A stretch of 64,000 nucleotides of DNA from Candidatus Accumulibacter sp. 66-26 (GCA_001897745.1 MKUH01000006.1:224490-288489), one strand, 5' to 3'; shown: positions 43,483-52,720, counted from the first letter of the stretch. Translations and numbers: made by a program. The notes: generated from the letters alone by a model not told the origin.

Positions 43483-43500
43483 CTATGCCTTTTGGCATAG
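43483..43500. promoter_or_regulatory. Perfect palindrome between ape operon and HD-GYP gene
   Basis: CTATGCC-TTTT-GGCATAG, 7-bp arms around four T, in the 264-nt divergent spacer. It could be an operator that serves both the leftward pigment operon and the rightward HD-GYP gene, or a hairpin in the HD-GYP leader, whose ATG is 82 nt away. The regulator is unknown. Confidence 0.5.
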
Positions 43501-43581
43501 CGTATCCCGATGTCTTCGCGCAGCGGGAACTCTCGGGCCGGAAGCCCGGTCGGACGTGCAATTACCGGGAAGGACGTACTC

Positions 43582-44178
43582 ATGTCGCGCTTGGAAAAGC
43601 TTCAGTTCTCGCTGGGCGAATTCAGGAAGCCGCTGAACGCCGCCCTGTGCGAGCGGGATAGTTATACCCAGTCGCATTGCGCACGGGTCGTGGCGATCGC
43701 CGACGAGCTCGGGCGCGAGTGCGCGCTGCCCGAGGAGGAGATCGGCATGCTGCGCATCTGCGCTTCTTTTCACGATATCGGGAAGATCGGCATTCCCGAC
43801 CGCATTCTGCTCAAGGAGGCGGGCTTCGACAGCGACGAGTGGGAGGTGATGAAGCAGCACGCGGTGATCGGCGAGCGCATCATTCGTGCCATCGACGCCG
43901 AGGGGGCCGACGAGATCGCGACCGCGGTGCGCCACCATCACGAGCATTTCGACGGCGGCGGCTACCCGGACGGGCTGGTCGGCGAAACGATTCCGCTCTG
44001 GTCGCGCATCATGTCGATCGCCGACAGCTACGACGCGATGAGCACGACGCGCCCCTATCACAAGGCGCGCGGCCAGGCGGAGGTCATGGGCGTGCTGCTG
44101 CGCGAGCAGGGCGGCAAGCACGATCCCTATCTTCTGGGGCGCTTCACGCACCTTGTCGCGCGTGGTCTGAACGCTTGA
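43582..44178 (+). CDS. HD-GYP domain c-di-GMP phosphodiesterase
   Basis: A stand-alone HD-GYP domain of 198 residues with no sensor. The metal-binding HD is in ASFHDIGKIGIPD, followed by HHHEHFDGGGYPDG, the GYP signature. The protein should degrade c-di-GMP to GMP. The start ATG 43582 (MSRLEKLQ) follows GGAAGGA. An upstream start at 43510 would add 24 residues of low coding character. It is divergent from the pigment operon and shares its control region. Confidence 0.9.
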   Translation: MSRLEKLQFSLGEFRKPLNAALCERDSYTQSHCARVVAIADELGRECALPEEEIGMLRICASFHDIGKIGIPDRILLKEAGFDSDEWEVMKQHAVIGERIIRAIDAEGADEIATAVRHHHEHFDGGGYPDGLVGETIPLWSRIMSIADSYDAMSTTRPYHKARGQAEVMGVLLREQGGKHDPYLLGRFTHLVARGLNA

Positions 44179-44321
44179 GCCGTGCGGCGCCGGCGAAGTT
44201 GCGATGATGTCCGGCCGGGGGATGACGCAAGCGGCATGCGCCGGCTCGGCAACGCGCTCGATGAATCCGGGGGATTCGTGGCGATTCGGGATGAATTCGG
44301 GGCGAGCGCGCCTCGATCTTC

Positions 44322-44576
44322 CTAGGCGTGGATGTTCGTCGTCATTCGCTGGAGGCGCGCCAGCTCTGGATACAGCTTCGCCAGCATCTGCTGCAGCTTG
44401 GCGGTATCGCCAGTCAGTTTCTCGACGATCCCCTGGGGGGATGGTTTCAGGGAATTCGCATGTTCCGTCCCGTTTCGCCAGCGGGCGTGGATTTCCGCAC
44501 TGTCATCCGTGTTTCGGAACGTTTCCCGAAACGCCCATGCGCTTGCATGAGCCTTGCTGTCCTTTGGTGAATTCAC
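44322..44576 (-). CDS. Small hypothetical protein
   Basis: An 84-residue protein beginning at GTG 44576 behind an excellent ribosome site (AAGGGAG). Its C-terminal half is amphipathic and helical (GIVEKLTGDTAKLQQMLAKL, YPELARLQRMTT). No family is recognised and no signal peptide or membrane segment is seen. The opposite strand also stays open over the same interval, but its translation looks less protein-like. It may be a small regulator or a chance frame. Confidence 0.5.
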   Translation of the reverse strand: MNSPKDSKAHASAWAFRETFRNTDDSAEIHARWRNGTEHANSLKPSPQGIVEKLTGDTAKLQQMLAKLYPELARLQRMTTNIHA

Positions 44577-45012
44577 GAAAACTCCCTTCTTTCTTGCTCG
44601 GGACGATTTTTATTCGATCGCTGATTTCTTGTCTTTCGACTTCGATTCTCCGGTCGCCTGACGGCGACCGGGATCGATTTTTCTAGAACCATCTGTTGGG
44701 GATGGGGCTTGAAGCGCGGATGAATTGTGCCCTTGGGGATCAACCGGAGAAATACATCGACATGCGTATTTTTTCTACCGGGAAACAAGTATCCGCCGTT
44801 TTTTCTCCCCGACGCTTCCGGCATTCCGAAAATTTTGGGAAAGACGCGACTTTTCCTTGATACCCCCCGCAAGGTAGAAAAAATACGGATATCCGCGTAT
44901 CGCCGGGCGGCATCCCGATCCGTATAGTCGGACCAGCTTCGTCCCGACGGTATTTCGGCAGAGGTGATTGCCGAGCGCGGGAGCCGATCCTCTGTGTCGC
45001 ATGGGAGGCCGC
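44577..45012. other. AT-rich 436-nt spacer with inverted-repeat element
   Basis: No convincing gene. Base composition is much richer in A and T than the neighbours, which may mean a recently acquired or regulatory segment. It contains the 123-bp inverted-repeat element listed separately and a small palindrome CGGATATCCG (44886-44895). Several promoter-like hexamers can be drawn, none clearly placed. Confidence 0.6.
44765..44887. repeat. 15-bp perfect inverted repeat flanking 93 nt
   Basis: CGTATTTTTTCTACC (44765-44779) and its exact complement GGTAGAAAAAATACG (44873-44887) bracket 93 nt. Within it further complementarity (GTATC near the left arm, GATAC near the right) suggests one long imperfect hairpin. 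The size and shape match a miniature inverted-repeat element or an untranslated structured RNA. I saw no target-site duplication. Confidence 0.6.
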
Positions 45013-45330
45013 ATGAAAATTCATTTCCTGGCGGGCGTGCTCTTGGTCTTGGCGGGCGCGGCGGCCTGCAACTCGTCGCGCGAGCCGCTCGCGCCGGTGG
45101 CGCGGCAACCGCAGGGCGATCGAACGGACGGCCCGCGCAAGCCGGTGCATGAGACGGTGGATGCGGAGAAGGCGGACGTGGAAAAGGAAAAACCGGATGC
45201 GAGGAAGGTGCCGGACAACGCATCGAATCGCGCAGCGCCGCTCCGGCGCCAGACCAAGGCGGCCGATCGCGATACCGAAAAGCGCGTGACCCTGCTCTGG
45301 TTTCTTTTGCGCAGCCCCCTCGGTGGCTAG
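45013..45330 (+). CDS. Small lysine/glutamate-rich lipoprotein
   Basis: A 105-residue protein with a lipoprotein signal (FLAGVLLVLAGAAACN, lipobox AAAC) and a charged, likely disordered mature part (ETVDAEKADVEKEKPDARK). ATG 45013 follows GGGAGGCCGC, a strong ribosome site. No known family. The C-terminal LLWFLLRSPLGG is oddly hydrophobic. Coding status is plausible rather than certain. Confidence 0.55.
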   Translation: MKIHFLAGVLLVLAGAAACNSSREPLAPVARQPQGDRTDGPRKPVHETVDAEKADVEKEKPDARKVPDNASNRAAPLRRQTKAADRDTEKRVTLLWFLLRSPLGG

Positions 45331-45509
45331 TAGACGGAGTTTTGAAAGAAACACGATAGCGCAGGAAACAAAGCTGAAAGAGCGCAGTCGAAATCTGCAT
45401 GGCATTAAACGTCCCGCCCGCAGGCGCGGACCCGGAGGCGCCCGTGCCTGCGGGCACCGCGCGGCCTTTGGGCAGGGTTCCAGACGATTTTCGTTCACCA
45501 GGACCGGCG

Positions 45510-46646
45510 ATGATCCAGATCGATGCTTCCCAGGGAAACGGCGGCGGCCTGATTTTGCGCGGCGCCTTGGTTCTATCCTCGATGACCGGGTTGGCCGTCC
45601 GCCTGACCCGGATTCGGGCGCGGCGCTGCAGCCCCGGCCTGAAGCCGCAGCATCTGCGTCTCGTCGAGGCCATGGCGCGTCTGTGCGACGCAAGCGTCGA
45701 GGGCGCGAGCATCGGTTCGCAGACCCTGCTCTTCGAGCCGCGCGGCGACGTGCGAGGGGGCGGAGTGATCGACGTCGTCACGCCCGGCTCGGTGACGCTG
45801 CTGCTGCAGACGCTGTTTCTGCCGCTGGCCTTTTCCGGCCGGATCACCCGCCTGCGCCTGAGCGGCATCACGCACGCGCCGCGCAGCCCGTCGCCCGAAA
45901 GCCTCGCCTGGAACTGGCTGCCGGTGCTCGAAGATGCCGGCTACCGCGGTGAAACGAGCCTGCAGAAGGTCGGTTTCGCGCCGCGCGGCGGCGGCATCGT
46001 TCACGCCACGATCCATCCGGTCGCGACGCCGATGCCCTTGTCGCTGACCGAGCGCGGGCGCCTGCTGCGCGTCGGCGGTCTGTCCTCGGTCGCCGGCCTC
46101 GATTTCTCGGTGGCCGAGCGCCAGCGCCGCCACGTCGTTTCCCGCCTGCAGGGGCTGCATGTGCCGGTCGAGGTCGTTCCCGGCGTCGTTTCGGCGGCGG
46201 TGCCCGGCGCCTTCGTTTTCCTGACGGCGGAATTCGAGCATGCGCGGCAGTCCTTCTTCGCGCCGGGGCAGCTCGGGAAACCGGCCGAAACCGTGGCCGG
46301 CGAGGCGGTCGACGCGCTGCTGGCGAGCCTCGGCGGCGGCGGCGCGGTCGATCAGCATCTGGCCAACCAGTTGCTGCTGCCGCTGGCTTTCGCCGACGGC
46401 ACGTCGGAGATCGCCACCTCGCGGGTCGGCGAGCACCTGCTGGCGATGGCGGAGCTGATCGGCCGCTTTTTCCCGGCGAGCGTCGACGTGCATGGCAGCG
46501 TCGGCGAGCCGGGAATGATCGCCGTGCACGGCGCCGGCGTCCCAGCGCGCAGCCACGGCCTGCCCCCGCTCGATGTCGGGAGCCTGCCGGAATGGCACGG
46601 GATGGCGGCGGCCGTTACCGCGTCGCAGCCTATGCCGGCCCGCTGA
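45510..46646 (+). CDS. rtcA: RNA 3'-terminal phosphate cyclase
   Basis: A 378-residue RtcA. DASQGNGGGLILRGALVLS is the N-terminal signature and APRGGGIVHATIHPV belongs to the EPT-like fold. VDQHLANQLLLPLAFADG carries the histidine that is adenylylated in the reaction. It converts a 3'-phosphate RNA end to a 2',3'-cyclic phosphate with ATP. In E. coli it is coupled to the ligase rtcB under a sigma-54 activator RtcR. Neither is next to it here. ATG 45510 starts MIQIDASQG, as in other members. It is 37 codons inside a longer open frame. Confidence 0.93.
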   Translation: MIQIDASQGNGGGLILRGALVLSSMTGLAVRLTRIRARRCSPGLKPQHLRLVEAMARLCDASVEGASIGSQTLLFEPRGDVRGGGVIDVVTPGSVTLLLQTLFLPLAFSGRITRLRLSGITHAPRSPSPESLAWNWLPVLEDAGYRGETSLQKVGFAPRGGGIVHATIHPVATPMPLSLTERGRLLRVGGLSSVAGLDFSVAERQRRHVVSRLQGLHVPVEVVPGVVSAAVPGAFVFLTAEFEHARQSFFAPGQLGKPAETVAGEAVDALLASLGGGGAVDQHLANQLLLPLAFADGTSEIATSRVGEHLLAMAELIGRFFPASVDVHGSVGEPGMIAVHGAGVPARSHGLPPLDVGSLPEWHGMAAAVTASQPMPAR

Positions 46647-46947
46647 TTTATCGCTGATCTCGCTCGATCTCGCTGCTTCCAGCGACCTTCCGCCGCCGGT
46701 GCGGCGGGGCGGTTTCCGGGGTGGCCGCCCTGGGCTGTCCGCCATTTCCGGTGCAGGATTCCCGCTCCCGATTTTTTCGGTGCCGGATTTACTTGCGGGA
46801 GTCCGCGCCGTTGCAGGAAGGCTGAGTGTCCGAAGCGAGCGAGCTGCTGCATCCGGCGGCGACTCGCGGAACGGGCTGCCTGCGCGGGCGGTGCTCCCGC
46901 GGTTCCCGACAGTCTTCCGGTCCTTCCGGCGTTTCCGCGGCGCCGGC
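46647..46947. other. Convergent intergenic spacer
   Basis: A 301-nt GC-rich spacer between the stop codons of rtcA and the leftward PAS-GGDEF gene. Only a weak hairpin CGCGGG-N7-CCCGCG (46883-46901) was seen, without T-tract. No gene or promoter is supported. Confidence 0.5.
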
Positions 46948-48321
46948 CTATTGCCGCCGTGCCTGCTTTTCCGCGCGCGGCGGGTCCGTTTCGCTGTAGA
47001 AATGGAAGCCTTGGCCGTGCGACGATTTTTGCCGGTACATGGCGCTGTCGGCGTGGCACATCAGCGTTTCAGCGTCGCGCCCGTCGAGCGGGAAGAGGCA
47101 GGTGCCGATGCTGGCGCGAATGGGAATCCGTGCTTCCTCGTCGCTTTCATGGTCCCGATGGCAGGCGCCGTGCGCCAGGGTGGCCAGAACCTTCTCCAGC
47201 ACGATCTCGACGTCCTTGTGCCGTGCCACGTCGAGCAGGATCAGCGCAAACTCGTCGCCGCCCAGGCGGGCCGCCGTATCTTCTTCGCGTATGCACGAAA
47301 CGAGGCAGCGGGCGGTCGCGCAGAGCACCGTATCGCCGGCGGCGTGGCCGTGCCTGTCGTTGATTTCCTTGAAGTCGTCGAGGTCGATATAGACGACGGC
47401 GAAGCCTTCGTTGTGGCGCGTGGCCCGCGAGAGCGCCTGGCCCAGGCGGTCCATGAAGAGGTTGCGGTTGGGCAGGCCGGTCAGCGCGTCGTGGTAGGCC
47501 TGGTGCTGCAGGCGCAGCAGGGTTTCCTGCAGGGTGTCGCTGACGATCCGGCCGCTGGCGACGTAGCTGACGATGTTGCCGTTTTCGTCGATGAAGGGGC
47601 GGATGTGCTTTTCCTCGAAAAAGACTTCGCCGTTCTTTCTGCGGTTGGCGAAGAGGGCGCGGAAGTCCTGGCCGAGGCGTAGCGCGCTCCACAGTTTTTC
47701 GTAGAAGACGGCGTCGTGGAAGCCGGACTTGAGCAGGCTGCTCTGTTGCCCGACGGCCTCTTCGCGGCTGTAGCCGGTCATCTGCTCGAAGGCCGGATTG
47801 ACGTAGCGGATGATTCCGTCGGTATCGGAAATCATGATCGCATCGAGGCTCGTCTCCGCGCTGGCTTCGAGGCGGCTGAGCTGACCGTTCGGATGGGTGT
47901 CGGCGTCCTGCGGGCGCAGGCCGAGCATGATGAAGGGGCAGCCGTCCAGGGAGATCCGCTTGAGCGAGGCCTCCAGCGGGACGAAGCGTCCCTCCGGCGT
48001 CAGTCCTTCGACTTCCAGCCAGACCACGGCGCTGCCCCAGAAAGCGGCAAACGCCAGGTTGTAGCCCGGCGTTTGCTTGTTGAGCGGTAGCTCGGGGAAG
48101 AGGTGCGACGCCTCTCGCCCGATCAGTTCCTGGCTGTCCCGCTTGAGCAACTCGCCGACCGACGCGCTGCAGTAGGCGACGACGCCGTGCTGGTCGAGGA
48201 TGGCGACCGCAGGGTCGCCGGCGGATGCGAAGGCATCGTCGGGATGTGCCGGACGCAGGAGCCGGGACGGCGAATCGATTCCGCCGAACCGGGGTTCGCG
48301 TGCGTTGTGGGCGGCCTCCAT
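46948..48321 (-). CDS. PAS-PAS-GGDEF diguanylate cyclase
   Basis: A 457-residue cytoplasmic protein. Two PAS domains (about 25-145 and 155-285; ILDQHGVVAYCSASVGEL, ISDTDGIIRYVNPAFEQMTG) are followed by a GGDEF domain (about 295-455). The active site RLGGDEFALI is intact, with the I-site REED five residues before. It should synthesise c-di-GMP. ATG 48321 is chosen for its AAAAGGAGATGCG ribosome site. A start 11 codons upstream is possible. No membrane segment is visible, so the signal is cytoplasmic. Confidence 0.91.
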   Translation of the reverse strand: MEAAHNAREPRFGGIDSPSRLLRPAHPDDAFASAGDPAVAILDQHGVVAYCSASVGELLKRDSQELIGREASHLFPELPLNKQTPGYNLAFAAFWGSAVVWLEVEGLTPEGRFVPLEASLKRISLDGCPFIMLGLRPQDADTHPNGQLSRLEASAETSLDAIMISDTDGIIRYVNPAFEQMTGYSREEAVGQQSSLLKSGFHDAVFYEKLWSALRLGQDFRALFANRRKNGEVFFEEKHIRPFIDENGNIVSYVASGRIVSDTLQETLLRLQHQAYHDALTGLPNRNLFMDRLGQALSRATRHNEGFAVVYIDLDDFKEINDRHGHAAGDTVLCATARCLVSCIREEDTAARLGGDEFALILLDVARHKDVEIVLEKVLATLAHGACHRDHESDEEARIPIRASIGTCLFPLDGRDAETLMCHADSAMYRQKSSHGQGFHFYSETDPPRAEKQARRQ

Positions 48322-48461
48322 CGCATCTCCTTTTTTGCCCGCTTCGCCGAGCAATATAAGGATTCACTTTATCGGTGAAGGAAGCGGCGAAAAATACCCG
48401 CAATTCCTTATTTTTCGGGGCTGCCTGTCCATGGCGTCGACCCCGCCCTGCGCACGGGCGC

Positions 48462-49109
48462 TCAGCTCGAGGTCAGGCCGTTGCGCACCGCATATTTGGT
48501 CAGTTCGGCGACGCTGTGCAGGTCGAGCTTGCGCATGATGTTGCGCCGGTGCACCTCGACCGTGCTGGTCGCGATGTGCAGACGGCCGGCGATGATCGGC
48601 GAGGTGCAGCCTTCAGCGAGCAATTGCAGCACCTCGCGTTCGCGCCGGCCGAGCCGGATGTCGCCGTTCTTGTCGATCGATTTCTTGCCGCCGCGCACGG
48701 TGTCGATGACGACCGCGGAAATCTCCGGGCAGAGATAGGTGCGTCCCTGCGCGACGGCGCGGATGGCGCGCAGCAGTTCGTCGCGTCCGGCCGATTTGAC
48801 GACGTAGCCGCAGGCGCCGGCGTCGAGCATCTGGAGCACGATGCGGCGGTCGGAATAGGTCGAGAGCGCGAGCACGCGCAGGCCCGGATGCTCGGCGAGC
48901 AGCGCGCGGGTGGTTTCGATGCCGCCCATGTTCGGCATGCCGACGTCCATGACGACGACGTCGGGCCGGTTTTCCCGTACCAGCTTCAGCGCCTCGGCAC
49001 CGTCGCTGGCTTCGCCGGCGAGGGCGATGTCGTGCTCGCGGTCGAGGACGGTCTTCAGCGCGTCGCGCAGGATCTTGTGGTCGTCGATCAGCATGATGCG
49101 AATGGCCAT
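48462..49109 (-). CDS. NarL/FixJ-type response regulator
   Basis: A 215-residue two-domain regulator. The receiver domain has DDH at the N-terminus, the phosphorylated Asp in VVVMDVGMPNMGG, and the conserved Lys (VKSAG). The C-terminal LuxR helix-turn-helix is LGRREREVLQLLAEGCTSPIIAGRLHIATSTVEVHRRNIMRKL. It begins 14 nt after the end of the kinase fusion gene, which is its obvious partner. Targets are not evident from the sequence. Confidence 0.94.
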   Translation of the reverse strand: MAIRIMLIDDHKILRDALKTVLDREHDIALAGEASDGAEALKLVRENRPDVVVMDVGMPNMGGIETTRALLAEHPGLRVLALSTYSDRRIVLQMLDAGACGYVVKSAGRDELLRAIRAVAQGRTYLCPEISAVVIDTVRGGKKSIDKNGDIRLGRREREVLQLLAEGCTSPIIAGRLHIATSTVEVHRRNIMRKLDLHSVAELTKYAVRNGLTSS

Positions 49110-49123
49110 GGTCGTTCTCCGGA

Positions 49124-52100
49124 TCAGATGTCTGCAGCTTTGTTCGGGAAGCTGATCGAAACGGTGGCGCCGTAGCCCGGCTGGGTGTCCACGTTCATCT
49201 GCCCCCCGACGAATTCGATGCGTTCGCGCGCGCTCACCAGTCCGAAGCCGGATTCGACGCGGCTGCCGCTCAAGGCCTTTTCGTAGTCGAAGCCCTTGCC
49301 CTGGTCGGTCACCGAGAGCGTCAGCCGGCCGTCGTCGTCCTGCTGGCAGTCGATCTGCGCGAGGTTCGTCCCGGCGTGCTTGGCGACGTTGATGAGCAGT
49401 TCGCGCAGGACGCGGAAGGTCGTCGTGCGCGCCGGCTCTTCGAGGACGGGCGGCGGGCCGTCGACGTCGATGCGCACGCTCAGTCCGTAGCTCCGCTCCA
49501 TTTCCTCGGCCAGCCATTCGAGCGCCGGGATCAGTCCGAGCGTTTCGAGCACCGGCGGGCTCAACTGCTGCATCAGCGAGCGGACCGAGCGGTTCGACTG
49601 GTCGATCAGGTCCTCGATTTCCTTCAGCGGCTTTTTGAGCGTGCCGCGCCGCTCGCTGTCCTCGAGCGAGGTGAGCTTGATCTTGACGATGGCGAGCAGC
49701 TGGCCGAGGCCGTCGTGCAGATCCTGCGCCAGGATGCGCCGCTCGCGCTCCTCGATCAGCCCCAGCTCGGCCATCAGCGTGCGCAGCTGGGCGGTGCGCA
49801 GGCGCACCTGTTCCTCGAGCATTCCGGCGGCGCTGCGCTGCGCGTTCGCGATCTCCTCTGCCTGTTTGCGGGCTTCGCTGATGTCGGTGTAGTTGATGAT
49901 CACGCCGTCGATCCGGTCGTTCTCGGTGCGGTAGGGCAGGCTGCGGCGCAAATACCAGTGGCCGTTCGGCGACCGCAGTTCGCGCTGCGTGGCGGCCAGC
50001 GTCCTCAGCACGGTCTCGATGTCCTCGGCGAGCGCTTCGCCGAAACCGCCCGGCGCGAGGTCGTCGACCGAGCGTCCGATATCCGCCGCCATGATGTTGC
50101 AGAGGGCGCCCATGCCCGGGGAAAACCACTTGATGCGCTTGCCGCGGTCGATGCAGAGGGTCGCGATTTCACTGCTCGCGAGCAGGTTGCGGATGTCCGT
50201 GGTGGACGCTTCGAGTTCTCCGACCTTGGTCTGCAGCTGCCGATTGACGAGCTTCAGCTCCTCGTTGAGCGATTGCAGGTCCTCTTTCGAATTTTCCAGT
50301 TCGGCGTTGATCGAATGCAGTTCCTCGTTGATCGAGATGATCTCCTCGTTGGAGATCTTCAGGTCCTCGTTCGAGGTTTCCAGCTGCTCGATGGCGCTCT
50401 GCAGGTCTTCCTTGGTGGCCTGCAGTTCGTCCTCCAGCTGCCGCACCATGCGTCCCTCGCTGCCGAGCGGCGAGGGGGCGCTGGCGACGTTCTCGAAGAC
50501 CACGAGGAGCAGGGGATCGCCGACGCCGTTGCTGCCGGCCGGCAGGACGCTGAACCTGACCGCCTCGAAAGTGTTGCCGCGCCAGACGCGGGCGTTGTCC
50601 ACAACGACGCAGGCGTTGCCCGCGATGGCTTCGCGCACCGCGCTGCGCAGGCGCGAACGCAGACCGTCGCGGATCTGCGCGAGCAGGTCGTGGGTCGGCG
50701 CGCCGCGCGGCATCTGCAGGAATTCCTCGGTCGGCCCGGAGTAGTACAGGGCCTCGAAACGCGCGTTGATCAGCACGGCGGCGGGCGAGAAACGTTCGAG
50801 AATCAGCTGTTGCGTCAGGCCGGCCAGTGCGCCCGGAAGGCCGGTCTCGCAGCGGGTGCCGGCCGTCGGCAGGGGGTCGGGCGTCCGCTGGCTTTCGCGG
50901 ATCGGAAATTCGAGCTGATTCGGCGTGAAGCCGCCGGTGTGCCGGTAGAGCCGCCATTTCCTGGCCAGCGGCCGGAAGACGTCTTCGTAGCGCCCGACCG
51001 TTTCCGCGTTGCCGAGAAAAAGGTAGCCGCCGGGCTGCAGGGCGAAGTGGAAGATGGAGATGACCTTGCGCTGGCTTTCCGGGTCGAGATAGATCAGCAG
51101 GTTGCGGCAGCAGATCAGGGCGATGCCCGAGAAAGGCGGATCGCGCAGCAGGTTCTGCTTGCCGAAGATCAGCGTTTCGCGCAGCTTCCGGCTCACCTGA
51201 TAGCGCTGCGCCTCGCCGTCTTCGACGAAGTAGCGCGCGAGCAATTCGGGCGGGATGCGTTCGGCGATGCTCGCCGGGTAGCAGCCGCGGCGCCCGACTT
51301 CCAGCGCGTCCTCGTTGGTGTCGGTGGCGAAGACCTGCAGGGGGCAGTTCTTGCCCGTCGCGCGCAGGCGTTCCGTGAGCAGGATGGCGATCGAATAGGC
51401 CTCCTCGCCGGTCGAGCAGCCCGGCACCCAGACGCGGATGGGTTCGTCGTCCGGGCGCGCGTCGACCAGGGGAACGACGATTTCCTTCTCGGCCAGCCGC
51501 CAGGCATCCTCGTCGCGGAAAAAGGCGGTGACGCCGATCAGCAGGTCCTTGAACAGCGCCTCGACCTCTTTCGGATCGCGCTTCAGGAGCGCCACGTAGG
51601 CATCGACGTCGGCCACCGAATGCAGGCTCATGCGCCGCTGCGCCCGGCGCAGGAGGGTGTTGCGCTTGTAGCCGCCGAAGCAGTAGCCGCGCAGGTTCTG
51701 GATGGTGCGGAGGATTTCCTCGATCGCCGCGTTGCCTTCCTTCGCCGAGGTGCGCGGCAGCGGGTCGGCGACGTAGGCGTGGCTGGCATAGGCGAGCAGG
51801 CTGGCCGGCATCTGGCCGACCGCCAGTACCTGGCTGACGAGTCCGGTGGCGATGGCGCTGCGCGGCATGCTGTCGAACTCGCAGCTTTGCGGCGTCTGCA
51901 CGAGGACGATGCCGCCGTTTTCGACGATGCTCCGGAGCCCCTGCGAGCCGTCGCCGCCGCTCCCCGAAAGGACGATGCCGATGGCCCGTTCGTGCTGGTC
52001 CTCGCCCAGCGCGGCGAAGAAGTGATCGATCGGCAGGCGCGGTCCGCGCGCGTTGTCCGGCACCCCCAGATGCAGGCAGCCGCCGTGGATCGAGGCGTAG

Positions 52101-52399
52101 GTGTTGGCCGGCAGGGTATAGACCCGGTTCGCTTCGAGCCGCACGCCCTCGCTGGCCTGCTGAACGGACATCGCGGTGTGCTTGCCGATGATCTCGGCGG
52201 CCAGGCTCTTCTGCGTCGGGCTCAGGTGCTGGACGATCACGAAAGCCAGTCCGCTGTCGTCCGGCATGGCGCCGAAGAACTCGCAGATCGCCTCCAGCCC
52301 GCCGGCCGAGGCGCCGATGCCGACGATGCACGGAGTCGCCGGCGCCGCTTCCTTCGCCCGGCGCCTGGGCGGCGCCGACGTGGCGCTGTCGATTGCCAA
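49124..52399 (-). CDS. CheB-CheR-PAS-histidine kinase fusion
   Basis: A protein of about 1090 residues with five parts in order. A CheB methylesterase domain (CIVGIGASAGGLEAI, IGIVLSGSGGDGSQGL) is followed by a CheR methyltransferase domain (VWVPGCSTGEEAYSIAILL, ALICCRNLLIYLD). A coiled coil then leads to a PAS domain and a HisKA_3/HATPase kinase (ERERRILAQDLHDGLGQLLA, GFGLVSARERIEFVGG). No transmembrane segment is seen. The start is uncertain: TTG 52399 has the best ribosome site (GGGAGA, 7 nt), while ATG 52498 would add 33 residues. Such fusions lack chemotaxis receptors nearby and are thought to sense and signal to LuxR-type regulators. Confidence 0.9.
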   Translation of the reverse strand: MAIDSATSAPPRRRAKEAAPATPCIVGIGASAGGLEAICEFFGAMPDDSGLAFVIVQHLSPTQKSLAAEIIGKHTAMSVQQASEGVRLEANRVYTLPANTYASIHGGCLHLGVPDNARGPRLPIDHFFAALGEDQHERAIGIVLSGSGGDGSQGLRSIVENGGIVLVQTPQSCEFDSMPRSAIATGLVSQVLAVGQMPASLLAYASHAYVADPLPRTSAKEGNAAIEEILRTIQNLRGYCFGGYKRNTLLRRAQRRMSLHSVADVDAYVALLKRDPKEVEALFKDLLIGVTAFFRDEDAWRLAEKEIVVPLVDARPDDEPIRVWVPGCSTGEEAYSIAILLTERLRATGKNCPLQVFATDTNEDALEVGRRGCYPASIAERIPPELLARYFVEDGEAQRYQVSRKLRETLIFGKQNLLRDPPFSGIALICCRNLLIYLDPESQRKVISIFHFALQPGGYLFLGNAETVGRYEDVFRPLARKWRLYRHTGGFTPNQLEFPIRESQRTPDPLPTAGTRCETGLPGALAGLTQQLILERFSPAAVLINARFEALYYSGPTEEFLQMPRGAPTHDLLAQIRDGLRSRLRSAVREAIAGNACVVVDNARVWRGNTFEAVRFSVLPAGSNGVGDPLLLVVFENVASAPSPLGSEGRMVRQLEDELQATKEDLQSAIEQLETSNEDLKISNEEIISINEELHSINAELENSKEDLQSLNEELKLVNRQLQTKVGELEASTTDIRNLLASSEIATLCIDRGKRIKWFSPGMGALCNIMAADIGRSVDDLAPGGFGEALAEDIETVLRTLAATQRELRSPNGHWYLRRSLPYRTENDRIDGVIINYTDISEARKQAEEIANAQRSAAGMLEEQVRLRTAQLRTLMAELGLIEERERRILAQDLHDGLGQLLAIVKIKLTSLEDSERRGTLKKPLKEIEDLIDQSNRSVRSLMQQLSPPVLETLGLIPALEWLAEEMERSYGLSVRIDVDGPPPVLEEPARTTTFRVLRELLINVAKHAGTNLAQIDCQQDDDGRLTLSVTDQGKGFDYEKALSGSRVESGFGLVSARERIEFVGGQMNVDTQPGYGATVSISFPNKAADI

Positions 52400-52720
52400 G
52401 TTCGCTTCTCCCTGTTCTTCGATGGTCTTTTCGCCTGCTGCGCGGTGTCCTCGGGATTCGCCGATTACTGTTTGAATGTTAACAAGATAGCCCTCCATAA
52501 GCGTTACCCGATGTCCGGTATTCCCGCGTCGCAAGCTTGCCGGCCAAGGCTCTGCGCGGTGCCGCGGGTTTCGTTTCCGGACGGGTGTTTCACTTGCGAT
52601 GCACCGCCGGACCGGGCGCGAACGCCCATTGCGCGGGGCGTGCGGGGGCGTCCGGCGATGTTTCGCGGACGATCTGTTTCACACGGTTTACACGCTCCTT
52701 GCGTTCGTCATTCCGGGTTT

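Noticed and set aside
43092-43583. Minus-strand frame extending from the ape/HD-GYP spacer into apeC
   Set aside because: Its second half is in the wrong frame of apeC, and the first half lacks a recognisable motif or ribosome site.
44727-44927. 66-codon open frame across the inverted-repeat element
   Set aside because: It crosses the inverted arms, has no convincing ribosome site, and its composition is that of AT-rich non-coding DNA.
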